Shown: positions 1 through 8,990, numbered from the stretch's first letter. The stretch is 64,000 bases of DNA from Maricurvus nonylphenolicus (GCF_042854845.1 NZ_AP031498.1:4092001-4156000), one strand, 5' to 3'. A program made the numbers and translations. Notes: generated from the sequence alone by a model not told the origin.

Positions 1-242
1 ATATTATCCAATTGCGCCACCGCCATGGCTTCACTGTCGATAGCAGTTACGGAAAGAGGTACATCGGAAATAGATTCTTCCCGACGCTGAGCCGTAACAA
101 CCACTTCCTCAAGCGCGAAATCCAGCTCATCCAGTGATTCTTCTGCCCCAGCAGATAAACTTACAGGTATAGTCAGCATCCCGGCTACTGACATCGTGAT
201 GATGCAGTTACTAACTCCATGGTCGCCTTTGATAAATGCCAT
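1..242 (-). CDS. TonB-dependent receptor, N-terminal fragment (runs off window)
   Basis: Eighty codons of an outer-membrane TonB-dependent receptor, cut by the left edge of the window. Read on the minus strand from an ATG at 242, the frame gives an N-terminal hydrophobic stretch (about residues 13-30, ending in an AGA signal-peptidase-like site), then a TonB-box-like segment LEEVVVTAQRREESISDVPL, typical of the plug-domain start of receptors for non-iron substrates such as hydrocarbons, terpenes or steroids. The start is uncertain because no good ribosome binding site precedes it. The gene points the same way as the SDR at 768 but is separated from it by 500 bases holding two long inverted repeats, so it is probably transcribed on its own. 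Confidence 0.85.
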   Translation of the reverse strand, partial: MAFIKGDHGVSNCIITMSVAGMLTIPVSLSAGAEESLDELDFALEEVVVTAQRREESISDVPLSVTAIDSEAMAVAQLDN

Positions 243-355
243 TGCCGAAGACCATTGAGAGAAACAATAATCTTCAGTATAGCGTTAGTGTGCGTTTCGC
301 CTTGGACTTATTGGTCTGACAAAGTTTCTGTTTATAAAGAATGTATATAAACCCC

Positions 356-528
356 GGCTTCCCCAAGGGCGGGTAGTACCTATTCCCGGCTGCAAGACTT
401 GTATTGAGGCACTCGCACTGCGGAACTCGCTAAAAACGCTCAGACAGTCCTCGTAAACGCTCCCGCCTCAATACAAGTCTTAAACGCAGCCTGACTGGTC
501 ATAGGCACTACCCGCCCTTGGGGAAGCC
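356..528. repeat. Long inverted repeat A
   Basis: An approximately 173-base imperfect palindrome. Outer arms 356-383 and 501-528 pair over 27 of 28 positions; a second, inner pair 394-410 and 465-481 is perfect over 17. The unpaired centre contains, on the minus strand, a 22-base core (424-445, beginning GTCTGAGCG and ending TTTTAGCGAGTT) that recurs in repeat B at 653-674 with one mismatch. It codes for nothing and could fold as a very long hairpin in RNA or extruded DNA. A non-autonomous hairpin element is one explanation. Confidence 0.8.
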
Positions 529-572
529 TACCTTAGGAAAAATTAAAATAGTTAAGAATTTGCACAAGGCGA

Positions 573-738
573 GGATACAGTCGGGTGGCGCTGATCGGAG
601 CAATCAGCCCATGTTTAAGCGGCAGGAAAAAGTCAGGGTTGTCGCGGAGGTTGTCTGAGCGCTTTTAGCGAGTTTACGGAGCGCTGACTTTTTCCTGCCG
701 CTTATGGGCGCGGAGAGCAGCGTCACCCGACTGTATCC
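573..738. repeat. Long inverted repeat B
   Basis: An approximately 166-base imperfect palindrome. Outer arms 573-593 and 718-738 match over 20 of 21 bases; inner arms 617-636 and 684-703 are a perfect 20-base pair. The central core at 653-674 matches the core of repeat A in the opposite orientation, whereas the arms of A and B are unrelated in sequence. It lies 29 bases past the stop codon of the SDR gene ending at 768, so it may also end that transcript. Confidence 0.8.
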
Positions 739-767
739 GGGTTAAGAACCACTCCCCTAGCAAAAAA

Positions 768-1532
768 TCAAACTAAAGCAGCGTGAATAGCACCATCCAC
801 CGGTAAAGCCACGCCGTTAACAAAAGACCCAGCATCACTGGCCAACATAATCACCGGCCCAACAAGCTCTTCAAGTTTGCCCAAACGCTTGGCTGGCATA
901 CGATCAATATATTCCTTACCCGCAGGTGAATTGAAATAATCATCATTAATTTCAGTTTTAAACCAACCCGGACAAATCGCATTCACACGAATACCATAAC
1001 GCATCAGATCCAACGCCATAGTGCGAGTCAGCTGTAACACAGCACCTTTAGAAGCACAGTAAGCTGTTTGTCCAGCTTGGACACCCAATCCAAGGACTGA
1101 AGAAATATTAATGATGCTACCGGTTTTACCCGCTTCACGCATACGTTCAGCACCTTCCTGAGCAACATTCCACACACCGTTAAAGTTGGTATTCATAATG
1201 AAGTCACGGGACTCATCATCAACTTTTAAAAAACCTTTAGGATCGGCAACGCCAGCATTGTTGATAACGGTATCAATCACGCCCAGCTCTTTTTGAGCCT
1301 GTTCAAATGCGGCATTAACGCTTTGGCGATCAGTCACATCCATAGACACCGCTATAGCGTTGGCGCCAGTTGCACGAATTTCTTCGACTAGTTTTTGCAA
1401 TTTATCCTGACGTCGTGCGGCAACAACCACACTGGCTCCCGCTGCAGCCAAACCTTTAGCGACACAGTAACCAATACCACTGGACGCGCCAGTAACCAGG
1501 GCAATACGCCCTTCAAGTGAAAAAGAATTCAT
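768..1532 (-). CDS. Short-chain dehydrogenase/reductase (SDR)
   Basis: Classical 254-residue NAD(P)-dependent SDR. The cofactor motif TGASSGIG is at residues 14-21, NNAG at 91-94, and the catalytic Ser145, Tyr158 and Lys162 (YCASK) are intact. The ATG at 1532 was chosen over a GTG six bases upstream because it follows GAGG at a five-base spacing. It lies downstream of a thiolase and a FadB/FadJ-type fused enzyme on the same strand, so it plausibly oxidises or reduces a hydroxyacyl-CoA or an alcohol in the same degradation route. A terminator after the thiolase (1627-1649) suggests partly separate transcription. Substrate is not deducible. Confidence 0.9.
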   Translation of the reverse strand: MNSFSLEGRIALVTGASSGIGYCVAKGLAAAGASVVVAARRQDKLQKLVEEIRATGANAIAVSMDVTDRQSVNAAFEQAQKELGVIDTVINNAGVADPKGFLKVDDESRDFIMNTNFNGVWNVAQEGAERMREAGKTGSIINISSVLGLGVQAGQTAYCASKGAVLQLTRTMALDLMRYGIRVNAICPGWFKTEINDDYFNSPAGKEYIDRMPAKRLGKLEELVGPVIMLASDAGSFVNGVALPVDGAIHAALV

Positions 1533-1626
1533 GAGCACCTCTATTAATTTATATTCTCTCGACGGTCTGTACTTCTCTCAATGCCTAATCGTTGATGCTT
1601 TTTGTTGTTATAAGCTACTTCGATAT

Positions 1627-1649
1627 AAAAAAGGGGCACCAGGTGCCCC
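1627..1649 (-). terminator. Intrinsic terminator after thiolase
   Basis: On the minus strand GGGGCACC-T-GGTGCCCC is followed by six T, about 20 bases past the stop of the thiolase gene at 1668. Confidence 0.85.
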
Positions 1650-1667
1650 GCAAAGCAGTATGCGTAT

Positions 1668-2852
1668 TTATACGATTTCAAACAAACCGGCAGCGCCCAT
1701 ACCACCACCTACACACATGGACACAACGGCCCACTTGGCGTTACGACGCTTACCTTCCAGCAGAATGTGGCCAGTGGTACGCGCACCGGTCATGCCGTAT
1801 GGGTGACCAATGGAGATTGAACCGCCGTTTACATTGTATTTGGCAGGATCGATACCCAGATGATCACGACAGTACAGACACTGAACGGCAAACGCTTCGT
1901 TCAGTTCCCACAGGTCGATATCATCAACGGTCAGACCGTGCTTTTTCAGCAGCTTGGGAATGGTGTAGATTGGGCCAATACCCATCTCTTCTGGCTCGTT
2001 ACCGGTAACCATCATGCCACGGTAAATACCCAGAGGCTCGAGGCCACGTTTCTCGGCCATGGAACCTTCCATGATGACACAAGCAGAAGCACCGTCAGAC
2101 AACTGGGAGGCGTTACCGGCAGTGATGCAGCCACCGTCAATCACTGGGTTCAGACCCTGCAGGCTTTCCAATGTGGTTTCTGGGCGGTTACCTTCGTCTT
2201 TGCTCAGAGTCACTTCCTGGTAGGAAACTTCTTTTGTCTCTTTATCCACAATCGCTTTGGTAGTGGTGATAGGTACGATTTCATTATCGAACTTGCCAGC
2301 TTCCTGAGCCGCAGCAGTACGCTGTTGAGATTGAAACGCATACTCGTCTTGCTGATCGCGGGTTACGCCGTATTTCTGCGCTACGTTTTCAGCGGTTTGC
2401 AGCATTGGCATGTAGGCGTGTTCTTGCATGGCAACAACGTTCGGGTCAGCGGTTTCAGCCGCCCACTTGAAGTAAGGCGCCTGTACAGCAGAGATATTGT
2501 CCTGACCACCGGCAATCACGACATCCATACCGTCAACCATAATTTGCTTAGCTGCAGTAGCGATAGCCATCAGACCGGAAGAACACTGACGATCGATAGT
2601 CTGACCGGAAGCGGTAATGGGCAGACCAGCGGCCAGGGCGCCCAAGCGCGCAATGTTGTTAGACGCAGTACCGGCATTCAGTACAGAACCGATAATCACA
2701 TCTTCCACTTCACCGCCTTCGATACCAGCGCGCTCTACCGCGTGCTTAATAGCATGGGCAGTCATAGTGGGTGATTTAATATTATTCAGCGCGCCTTTAA
2801 AGGCGCGGCCAATTGGGGTACGTGCAGTTGATACAATAACAGCTTCTTTCAT
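1668..2852 (-). CDS. Acetyl-CoA C-acyltransferase (thiolase)
   Basis: Full-length 394-residue thiolase that would cleave 3-ketoacyl-CoA with free CoA in the last step of beta-oxidation. The acyl-accepting cysteine is Cys90 (DRQCSSGL), the base His350 is in GHPYGMTGAR, and the second active cysteine Cys380 is in CVGGGMG; NEAFAVQ is also present. The upstream neighbour on the same strand encodes the fused hydratase/hydroxyacyl-CoA dehydrogenase with a 33-base gap, so the two form a two-gene beta-oxidation operon. Whether it prefers straight-chain, branched or ring-derived acyl-CoAs cannot be read from the sequence. Confidence 0.93.
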   Translation of the reverse strand: MKEAVIVSTARTPIGRAFKGALNNIKSPTMTAHAIKHAVERAGIEGGEVEDVIIGSVLNAGTASNNIARLGALAAGLPITASGQTIDRQCSSGLMAIATAAKQIMVDGMDVVIAGGQDNISAVQAPYFKWAAETADPNVVAMQEHAYMPMLQTAENVAQKYGVTRDQQDEYAFQSQQRTAAAQEAGKFDNEIVPITTTKAIVDKETKEVSYQEVTLSKDEGNRPETTLESLQGLNPVIDGGCITAGNASQLSDGASACVIMEGSMAEKRGLEPLGIYRGMMVTGNEPEEMGIGPIYTIPKLLKKHGLTVDDIDLWELNEAFAVQCLYCRDHLGIDPAKYNVNGGSISIGHPYGMTGARTTGHILLEGKRRNAKWAVVSMCVGGGMGAAGLFEIV

Positions 2853-2885
2853 GATCGTTGTCCTGTCGTTAGTAATACAAATTGT

Positions 2886-5003
2886 TTATGCAGCGTAGTC
2901 TTTAAATCGCTTGCCTTCGGCAGCCAGTTTTTCCAACAGTGGGGCAGGTTTAAACCACTCCTCACCGTATTTACCCAGCTCGTTGCGGTATTTATTGATT
3001 GCCGCAAGAACGGTATCCAAACCAATCTCGTCGGCATACTGCATGGGACCACCGCGGTGCCCCGGGAAACCATAACCGTTACAGTAAACGGTATCGATAT
3101 CGCTGGAACGGTAGGCAATGCCCTCTTCCAGCACCTGAGCACCTTCGTTGATCAGCATGTAGATGGTACGTTCCAGGATTTCCTGGTCGGAGATTTCGCG
3201 TTGGGTAACACCGTGTTCTTTGGCCAGTTCCGCTGCCAGCTGCATAACTTCTGGATCTTCTTTTTTGTCGCGGCCTTCGTAGATGTAGAAACCACGGCCA
3301 GTCTTCTGACCAAAGCGCTCCAACTCATTTAACTTATCGCAAATGGCGGTATAGGCTGGGTCACGACCATAGAACGCCTCTTTGTTACCTTGACGCGTCA
3401 GGTAGCCAACATCAATACCGGCCAGATCGATCATGCTTGGCAGGCCCATGGCCAAACCAAAGTCATACAGCACCTTATCGATTTGCGCAGGCGTTGCACC
3501 TTCCAGCAGCAAGCGTGCGGCTTCACGGCCATAAGGCTCCAATACACGGTTGCCAATAAAGCCCCAGCATACACCAGCCACGACCGGCACCTTCTTAATG
3601 GTTTGCGCCATTTTGATAGTGGTTAGCAGTGCATCGTCTGCAGTTTTGCCGCCACGTACAATTTCCAGCAGACGCATGACATTGGCCGGACTAAAGAAGT
3701 GCAGGCCAATCACATCCTGTGGACGAGAGATACTCGCAGCAAGCTCATCCACATCCAGTGTAGATGTGTTAGTAGCCAAAATAGTGCCTGGCTTACATAC
3801 CTCATCAAGGGTGGCGAAAACTTTTTTCTTGATGTCCATATTTTCGAATACGGCTTCGATCACCAGATCCACATCGGCAATATCAGCGTACTCGGTCGTA
3901 GCGTTCAACAGCGCCATGCGCTCTTCGACTTGCTGTTCAGTCAGCTTGCCTTTTTTGGCAGTGATCTCGTAGTTCTTGCGAATAACACCCAAGCCACGAT
4001 CCAAAGCTTCCTGACTCAAATCCAGGATGGTGGTATCAATGCCGGCATTCAAAAAGTTCATGGCAATGCCGCCACCCATGGTGCCGGAGCCAATAATGGC
4101 TACTTTGTTGACAGGGCGCAGTGGTGTCTTGGGATCGACACCCGGAATTTTGGTCGCAGCACGCTCTGCAAAGAACAGGTGCTGTTGGGCCCGTGCTTGC
4201 GGCGTAGACATACAGGCCTGGAACAGTTCCTGTTCTTTTTTCAGGCCTTCAGCCAGGGGTAATTCAATAGCGGCTTCTACCGCTTGAATGCAGCGCTCAG
4301 GAGCGAAGAATCCGCGAGTGCGGCGAGCGATAGATTTACGGAAATCGGCAAAGAAGTTTTCTGGCAGTTCGGCAGTATCAACACTCAACTCTGCGCAGGT
4401 ACGAACTGGTGTGTTCTGATCCAGCAGGGACTGGGTATAGGCCAGGGCCGCTTCGACAAAATCGCCTTCGGCTTCTGCCAGCTGATCAACGATGCCCGCA
4501 TCCAGGGCTTTCTTGGCGTTAATAGGTGCACCAGAGGTAATCATCTGCACAGCCACTTCAGCACCGGCCAAACGCGGCAGACGCTGGGTACCACCAGCGC
4601 CTGGTAACAAACCCAGATTGACTTCTGGCAAACCCACTTTCACTGACGGGTGCGCAAAACGATAGTCACAGGCCAGGGCCAGCTCACAGCCACCTCCCAG
4701 CGCCATACCGTTGATAGCTGCCACCACCAGCTTTGGCGAGGCTTCCAGGCGGTCACATACCGCTGGCAAACCCGGCTCAGCCAGGGCCTTGTCGGTACCA
4801 AATTCACTGATATCAGCACCGCCGCAGAATAGCTTCGCTGCTGAGGTAATCACCAGTGCTTGCACCTGATCATCGGCCAGCGCCTTGTCAAAGTGCTCAT
4901 TAATCGCCTGACGTAAAGGCAGGCCCAAGCCATTTACAGGGGGGCTATTAAGGGTCAGCAGGGCAATATTGCCGCGCACTTCGTAATTCACAGGTGAGCT
5001 CAT
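2886..5003 (-). CDS. Fused enoyl-CoA hydratase/3-hydroxyacyl-CoA dehydrogenase
   Basis: A 705-residue multifunctional beta-oxidation enzyme of the FadB/FadJ type (E. coli homologues are 714-729 residues). The N-terminal crotonase domain (about 1-190) carries an oxyanion segment GGADISEF and the two catalytic glutamates at 107 and 127. The NAD-binding domain starts near residue 297 with IIGSGTMGGGIA, and GLHFFSPA marks the hydroxyacyl-CoA dehydrogenase core; two C-terminal 3HCDH modules follow. It hydrates enoyl-CoA and oxidises the product to 3-ketoacyl-CoA for the thiolase downstream. The promoter region is shared with the divergent histidine kinase at 5164 and contains a perfect 18-base palindrome. 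Confidence 0.93.
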   Translation of the reverse strand: MSSPVNYEVRGNIALLTLNSPPVNGLGLPLRQAINEHFDKALADDQVQALVITSAAKLFCGGADISEFGTDKALAEPGLPAVCDRLEASPKLVVAAINGMALGGGCELALACDYRFAHPSVKVGLPEVNLGLLPGAGGTQRLPRLAGAEVAVQMITSGAPINAKKALDAGIVDQLAEAEGDFVEAALAYTQSLLDQNTPVRTCAELSVDTAELPENFFADFRKSIARRTRGFFAPERCIQAVEAAIELPLAEGLKKEQELFQACMSTPQARAQQHLFFAERAATKIPGVDPKTPLRPVNKVAIIGSGTMGGGIAMNFLNAGIDTTILDLSQEALDRGLGVIRKNYEITAKKGKLTEQQVEERMALLNATTEYADIADVDLVIEAVFENMDIKKKVFATLDEVCKPGTILATNTSTLDVDELAASISRPQDVIGLHFFSPANVMRLLEIVRGGKTADDALLTTIKMAQTIKKVPVVAGVCWGFIGNRVLEPYGREAARLLLEGATPAQIDKVLYDFGLAMGLPSMIDLAGIDVGYLTRQGNKEAFYGRDPAYTAICDKLNELERFGQKTGRGFYIYEGRDKKEDPEVMQLAAELAKEHGVTQREISDQEILERTIYMLINEGAQVLEEGIAYRSSDIDTVYCNGYGFPGHRGGPMQYADEIGLDTVLAAINKYRNELGKYGEEWFKPAPLLEKLAAEGKRFKDYAA

Positions 5004-5043
5004 AGGTCTAGATTCCCAAAGAAATAGTCAATCAGATCAAAAT

Positions 5044-5061
5044 ATAGGGGTATACCCCTAT
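5044..5061. promoter_or_regulatory. Perfect 18-bp palindromic operator candidate
   Basis: ATAGGGGTATACCCCTAT is a perfect dyad in the 160-base divergent promoter region between the beta-oxidation operon and the kinase/regulator operon. Related GGGGTA half sites occur at 5090-5096 and 5111-5118; the latter sits in TAGGGGTAAATACCTATT. A dimeric regulator, most simply the FixJ-type protein encoded at 6334, could bind; that link is inference. Confidence 0.6.
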
Positions 5062-5103
5062 TCTAACCCGAACCTGCAACCGGGAATCAAGGGGTAATTG
5101 CGT

Positions 5104-5109
5104 TATAAT
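5104..5109 (+). promoter_or_regulatory. Probable -10 element for the kinase operon
   Basis: TATAAT lies 54 bases before the kinase start codon, immediately followed by the TAGGGGTA half site. No convincing -35 hexamer is seen at the expected distance, which would fit an activator-dependent promoter. Confidence 0.4.
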
Positions 5110-5163
5110 CTAGGGGTAAATACCTATTTGAATGGTTTGATCCCCGATAAATAGACCCTAAGT

Positions 5164-6318
5164 ATGGCTAAAAACCCCGAATCTGCAGGCAGTCTGGAGC
5201 TGGACAAGGAGCGCTATCGATTCCTGGTAGAGCACTCCGGTGAACTGATTTCGTCCCACAGGCCGGGAGACTGGGCCTATACCGCCGCCAGCCCTGCCAT
5301 TGAGTCCCTCAGCGGTTTTACCCAGGAAGAAGTCATGGGCCGCTCGGCCTATGACTTCTTTCACCCGGAAGATGCCGAGGCTATGCAGAAAAAGTTGATT
5401 CCGGCCATCTACCGCCAGGGCATTCGCACCTTCCGCTACCGGCATCTGATGAAAAACGGTGAATACCAGTGGGTTGAGAGTACTCACCGTTCCATCCGCG
5501 ATAATGACACCGGCGAGCTAAAAGAGATTATTTCGGTCACCCGCGATATCACCCCACAGATTGAAGCTGAGCAAGCCCTGCGTGAACAACAAGCGCAACT
5601 GGCCCATATGTCGCGCCTGTTAAGCCTGGGGGAAATGGCCAGTGGTCTGGCCCATGAAATCAATCAACCGCTGGCCACCACACTCAACTATGCCAATGGC
5701 GCTCTGCGCTTGTTACAGCGCGATGGAGAAATCCCCCGTGATAAGTTGCAATCCGTTTTGGAATCCATTGCCAAACAGGCTCAGCGGGCCGCAGAGATAG
5801 TTAAACGCCTGCGCGGGCTGGTGAAAAAGACCTCTTTCCAGCGTGCGCCCATTAACCTCAAAGAGCTGTGCGATGATGTTATTCACTTTATGCAGCACGA
5901 GCTGTTTGAAAACTCCATTGAAGTCACGGTCTCTGTAGAAAATACCGACAGTTCTGAATTGGTTGTTGAAGCCGATCGCATACAAATCGAGCAAGTACTG
6001 GTTAACCTGTTAAAGAATGCCATCGAGGCTTACCAGTCCCGGCAGAAACCTCGAGCACCGTTAAATAAAATCATTTTGCTGACGTTATCCATCGATCAGG
6101 ATTATTTGTTGCTCACCGTGAAGGATTTTGCCGGCGGCATAACGGAGGACATACAATCGACGCTGTTTGAGCCCTATGCCACCTCAAAAGCCGACGGTTT
6201 GGGAATGGGGCTGTCCATTTCACGGTCGATTATTGAAACCCACGGAGGCCAGATTAATGTCGACTCCGACGGTGAAAACACGACCGAATTTACGATAAAG
6301 TTACCTCTGCATCACTAA
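5164..6318 (+). CDS. PAS-domain sensor histidine kinase (FixL/DctB-like)
   Basis: A 384-residue soluble kinase. A PAS domain with PAC motif covers about residues 15-130 (YDFFHPED, EYQWVESTHRSIRD). The HisKA segment has His164 in GLAHEINQPLATTLNYANG, characteristic of the FixL/DctB subgroup, and the ATPase domain shows the N box (LVNLLKNAIEAYQ) and the G box (GLGMGLSISRSIIETHGG). No membrane segment is present, so it senses a cytoplasmic cue. It is followed after 15 bases by its FixJ-type partner. The position beside beta-oxidation genes and a dyad operator suggests control of acyl-CoA or carbon-source use. Confidence 0.9.
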   Translation: MAKNPESAGSLELDKERYRFLVEHSGELISSHRPGDWAYTAASPAIESLSGFTQEEVMGRSAYDFFHPEDAEAMQKKLIPAIYRQGIRTFRYRHLMKNGEYQWVESTHRSIRDNDTGELKEIISVTRDITPQIEAEQALREQQAQLAHMSRLLSLGEMASGLAHEINQPLATTLNYANGALRLLQRDGEIPRDKLQSVLESIAKQAQRAAEIVKRLRGLVKKTSFQRAPINLKELCDDVIHFMQHELFENSIEVTVSVENTDSSELVVEADRIQIEQVLVNLLKNAIEAYQSRQKPRAPLNKIILLTLSIDQDYLLLTVKDFAGGITEDIQSTLFEPYATSKADGLGMGLSISRSIIETHGGQINVDSDGENTTEFTIKLPLHH

Positions 6319-6333
6319 AGACGACAACCAAAT

Positions 6334-6948
6334 ATGCAATCAGCACAAACCGTATTTATTGTTGATGACGATCAGGACTTCCGCGAATCACTCACCTGGC
6401 TGCTGGAAGGCGCAGGCCACACCGTCATCAGTTTTGAAAACGCCGAAGTGTTTTTACAACAATACCAGCAACAAGCAGGCTGCCTGTTATTGGATGTGCG
6501 TATGGCGGGGATGAGCGGCTTGGCCCTGCAACAGGAACTCAATCAACGGGGTTATGCCATTCCGGTGATTATGATCACAGGTCACGGTGATGTGGCTATG
6601 GCTGTACAAGCCATGAAAAATCACGCCGTCGATTTTATTGAGAAACCCTTTGATGACGAAGCGCTACTCAGTTTAGTCGCCGAAACATTAAATCGCAGCC
6701 CCACCATCTTTGCCGAAGCCAATAAAAGTCAGCAGGTTAAAGACTGCTGGGAACAACTCAGCAAGCGCGAGAAAGATGTGGCCAAGCAGGTAATTCAAGG
6801 CCTGGCTAACCGCGAAATTGCCGAGTCACTGGATATCAGTATTAAAACCGTGGAAATCCACCGCTGCCGGGTGATGAAAAAGATGCAAGCCAAACGCCTG
6901 GCAGACCTGATGGGGCTAGTGCCTTATTTGGAAGAGGCGCTGCAATAA
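6334..6948 (+). CDS. FixJ-type two-component response regulator
   Basis: A 204-residue response regulator. The receiver domain has the acidic pair DDD near the N-terminus, phospho-acceptor Asp54 (CLLLDVRMAGMSGL), a conserved Thr in MITGHGD and Lys in FIEKPF. A LuxR/FixJ helix-turn-helix follows from about residue 140 (LSKREKDVAKQVIQGLANREIAESL, IKTVEIHR). It is the obvious partner of the upstream kinase and is followed after one base by an AraC-type regulator, so the three are one signalling operon. Confidence 0.93.
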   Translation: MQSAQTVFIVDDDQDFRESLTWLLEGAGHTVISFENAEVFLQQYQQQAGCLLLDVRMAGMSGLALQQELNQRGYAIPVIMITGHGDVAMAVQAMKNHAVDFIEKPFDDEALLSLVAETLNRSPTIFAEANKSQQVKDCWEQLSKREKDVAKQVIQGLANREIAESLDISIKTVEIHRCRVMKKMQAKRLADLMGLVPYLEEALQ

Positions 6949-6949
6949 T

Positions 6950-7942
6950 ATGGCAAGTATTGCTTTAGACGCCGTGCGCTCACTGGTGAACTATCTTTCC
7001 GCCCGAGGTATGGATAGACAGCAACTGCTCAGCACGATTAATGTGTCTGAAGAACAGCTGTGCCAAACCGGGCAATTGATGCCCACCAGCGTCTACGACC
7101 AATTGTTTGAGCTGGGCGAAAAACAGCTCAACAACCCCATGTTGGGATTTGAATTTGGCCAGGATATAGAGCCCGATCGCTGGGGAGTGTTGGGGTATAT
7201 CGCCTACACAGCATCAACCCTTGCCGAAGCGCAGGGTAGTCAAAGAAAGTACCAATCGTTGGTAGGTAACCTTGGCACGCCGACTACTGAGCCACAGGGC
7301 GAACAACTGTTACTACGCTGGATTCCCTCCTACCCCTGTAGCCACCACACCGCAGAGGAAATCCTGACCGGCTGGATTGCCCTGTCCCGCAAACTGGCTA
7401 TTGAGCCCACACACGTTGATGCGGTGTACTTTTCCCATGGTTGCCAAGGCGATATAGAAAAGTATCAACGATACTTCGATTGTGATCTGCAGTTTGGCCA
7501 CGACTTTAATGGCATACTGATCAATAAAGCGGTCTTGGATGTTCCATTAGGCAAAAGTAATCAGGATATTCATCGACTGCTGTGCGAACAGGCCGAGCAA
7601 CAAATCAGTAAACTGGTTGAGCAACTGCCCATCGAAACCATCACCCAGTTTATCAGTAATCAGCTGCCTCTAGGTGTGCCTGATATCAATGATGCTGCCA
7701 GCAGCTTGCACATGAGTGTGCGCACACTGCAGCGTAAACTCGCCGAACATGAACTGAGTTTTTCTGGGCTGGTGGATTCGATTCGTCAGGATCTGGCGAT
7801 ACGTTATCTAACAGATACCGATACCAAGGCTATCTATATCAGCCAGATGCTGGGTTTTTCCGAACAAAGTGCCTTCCAACGGGCTTTTAAGCGCTGGACC
7901 GGGCAAACCCCCAAGCAATACCGAGAGCAGCTGTCCCCCTAG
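6950..7942 (+). CDS. AraC-family regulator, OruR-like (with AraC-binding N-terminal domain)
   Basis: A 330-residue regulator: an N-terminal ligand-binding domain of the type found in OruR and related proteins (about 20-200) and a C-terminal pair of helix-turn-helices (about 235-328; VRTLQRKLAEHELSFSGL, ISQMLGFSEQSAFQRAFKRW). It starts one base after the FixJ-type gene and probably governs the BASS-epimerase-lyase operon starting 130 bases downstream. Two relatives of the same architecture lie at 15254 and 25703. Confidence 0.88.
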   Translation: MASIALDAVRSLVNYLSARGMDRQQLLSTINVSEEQLCQTGQLMPTSVYDQLFELGEKQLNNPMLGFEFGQDIEPDRWGVLGYIAYTASTLAEAQGSQRKYQSLVGNLGTPTTEPQGEQLLLRWIPSYPCSHHTAEEILTGWIALSRKLAIEPTHVDAVYFSHGCQGDIEKYQRYFDCDLQFGHDFNGILINKAVLDVPLGKSNQDIHRLLCEQAEQQISKLVEQLPIETITQFISNQLPLGVPDINDAASSLHMSVRTLQRKLAEHELSFSGLVDSIRQDLAIRYLTDTDTKAIYISQMLGFSEQSAFQRAFKRWTGQTPKQYREQLSP

Positions 7943-8072
7943 CTCCCATCCTTAGGTTTCCCCACATTGACCCAGGACGCCACACCAGCCGAGCCCATAT
8001 GGCGTGGTGAGTCACTATTTAGGCCTTTGACTATATTAGAGTACGACAGAAATATAGTGAAAGAGCCGGGTT

Positions 8073-8990
8073 ATGGAAATCGGAGAGGTCTATTACAACG
8101 CCAGTAGCCAATGGATACTGAATATCGTGCTGGCCAGCATGATTTTAGGTGTGGCACTGGATATTCACTGGCGAGACTTTAAAGCCATCGCCAAAATGCC
8201 CAAGGCCATTCTCGCAGGCCTTTGCGCGCAATTTGTTGCCCTACCCGCCATTACCACCGGCCTGACCCTGCTATTGGATTTGGACGCCGGTATCGAACTG
8301 GGCATGATTCTGGTAGCCGCCTGCCCCGGTGGGGCCATCTCAAATTTTGTGACCCATCTGGCCAAGGGCAATACCGCATTGTCCATTTCCATGACTGCAG
8401 CTGCCAGTGCCCTGGCAACGATCATGCTGCCACTGAATTTTATTTTCTGGTCTCAGGTTAACCCCGACACTGCTGCATTAATTCAATCAATAGAAGTCAG
8501 TACCAGTTCATTATTTACCAACCTGTTATGGGTCTTGGCCGTGCCACTGGCAAGTGGATTATTAATACAACACTATCGCCCTGCACTGGCCAATGTGCTG
8601 CATAAACTGCTCAAGGTGACCAGCACCCTGGCGTTATTTGTTTTTATCGCAGTAGCAATTTTCCAAAACTATCGCGCCTTTTTATCCAACTTCGAACTGA
8701 TTTTTATCGTGGTACTTATCCACAACGGCCTGGCTTATTTACTGGGATTCCTGGCGGGTAAATATGCCGGTCTGGGTGTTCGCGATATTAAGGCCACCAC
8801 CATTGAGGTCGGCATGCAAAACTCCTCACTGGCCATCGCCATTGTCTTTAGCCAATTTCACGGCGAGGCCGGTATGGCATTGGTCAGTGCCTTTTGGGGA
8901 ACCTGGCATATCGCCTCCGGATTACTGATCGTCTTGTTTTTTAGCCGCTGGGGTAATGCCCAGCCAACAGTAGAAGTAAAAGCGTCATGA
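8073..8990 (+). CDS. BASS-family (bile acid:sodium symporter type) transporter
   Basis: A 305-residue inner-membrane protein with about nine to ten hydrophobic helices and the family hallmarks MILVAACPGGAISNFVTHLAKGN and TIEVGMQNSSLAIAI. The family moves organic anions with sodium; the bile-acid name does not fix the substrate. First gene of a compact operon (8073-13818) in which the next start overlaps this stop by four bases. Its role there is probably uptake of the organic acid that the following enzymes act on. Confidence 0.85.
   Translation: MEIGEVYYNASSQWILNIVLASMILGVALDIHWRDFKAIAKMPKAILAGLCAQFVALPAITTGLTLLLDLDAGIELGMILVAACPGGAISNFVTHLAKGNTALSISMTAAASALATIMLPLNFIFWSQVNPDTAALIQSIEVSTSSLFTNLLWVLAVPLASGLLIQHYRPALANVLHKLLKVTSTLALFVFIAVAIFQNYRAFLSNFELIFIVVLIHNGLAYLLGFLAGKYAGLGVRDIKATTIEVGMQNSSLAIAIVFSQFHGEAGMALVSAFWGTWHIASGLLIVLFFSRWGNAQPTVEVKAS

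Larger units (their letters stand above)
243..767. other. Gene-free stretch with two long inverted repeats
   Basis: No coding frame is supported in these 525 bases. Most of the stretch is two back-to-back imperfect palindromes (356-528 and 573-738), annotated separately. The part next to 242 must hold the promoter of the TonB receptor gene; no clear -35/-10 pair was identified. Confidence 0.6.

Noticed and set aside
356..738. CRISPR array or tRNA-like structure in the inverted repeats
   Set aside because: There are no direct repeats with regular spacers and no cloverleaf; the structure is two long palindromes.
1860..2774. Long open frame on the plus strand opposite the thiolase gene
   Set aside because: It is the antisense shadow of a conserved thiolase with intact active-site motifs, has no ribosome binding site and low-complexity translation.
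8073..8990. Proof of bile-acid uptake from the BASS transporter
   Set aside because: The family carries many organic anions; no bile-acid or steroid ring-cleavage genes are present in the window.
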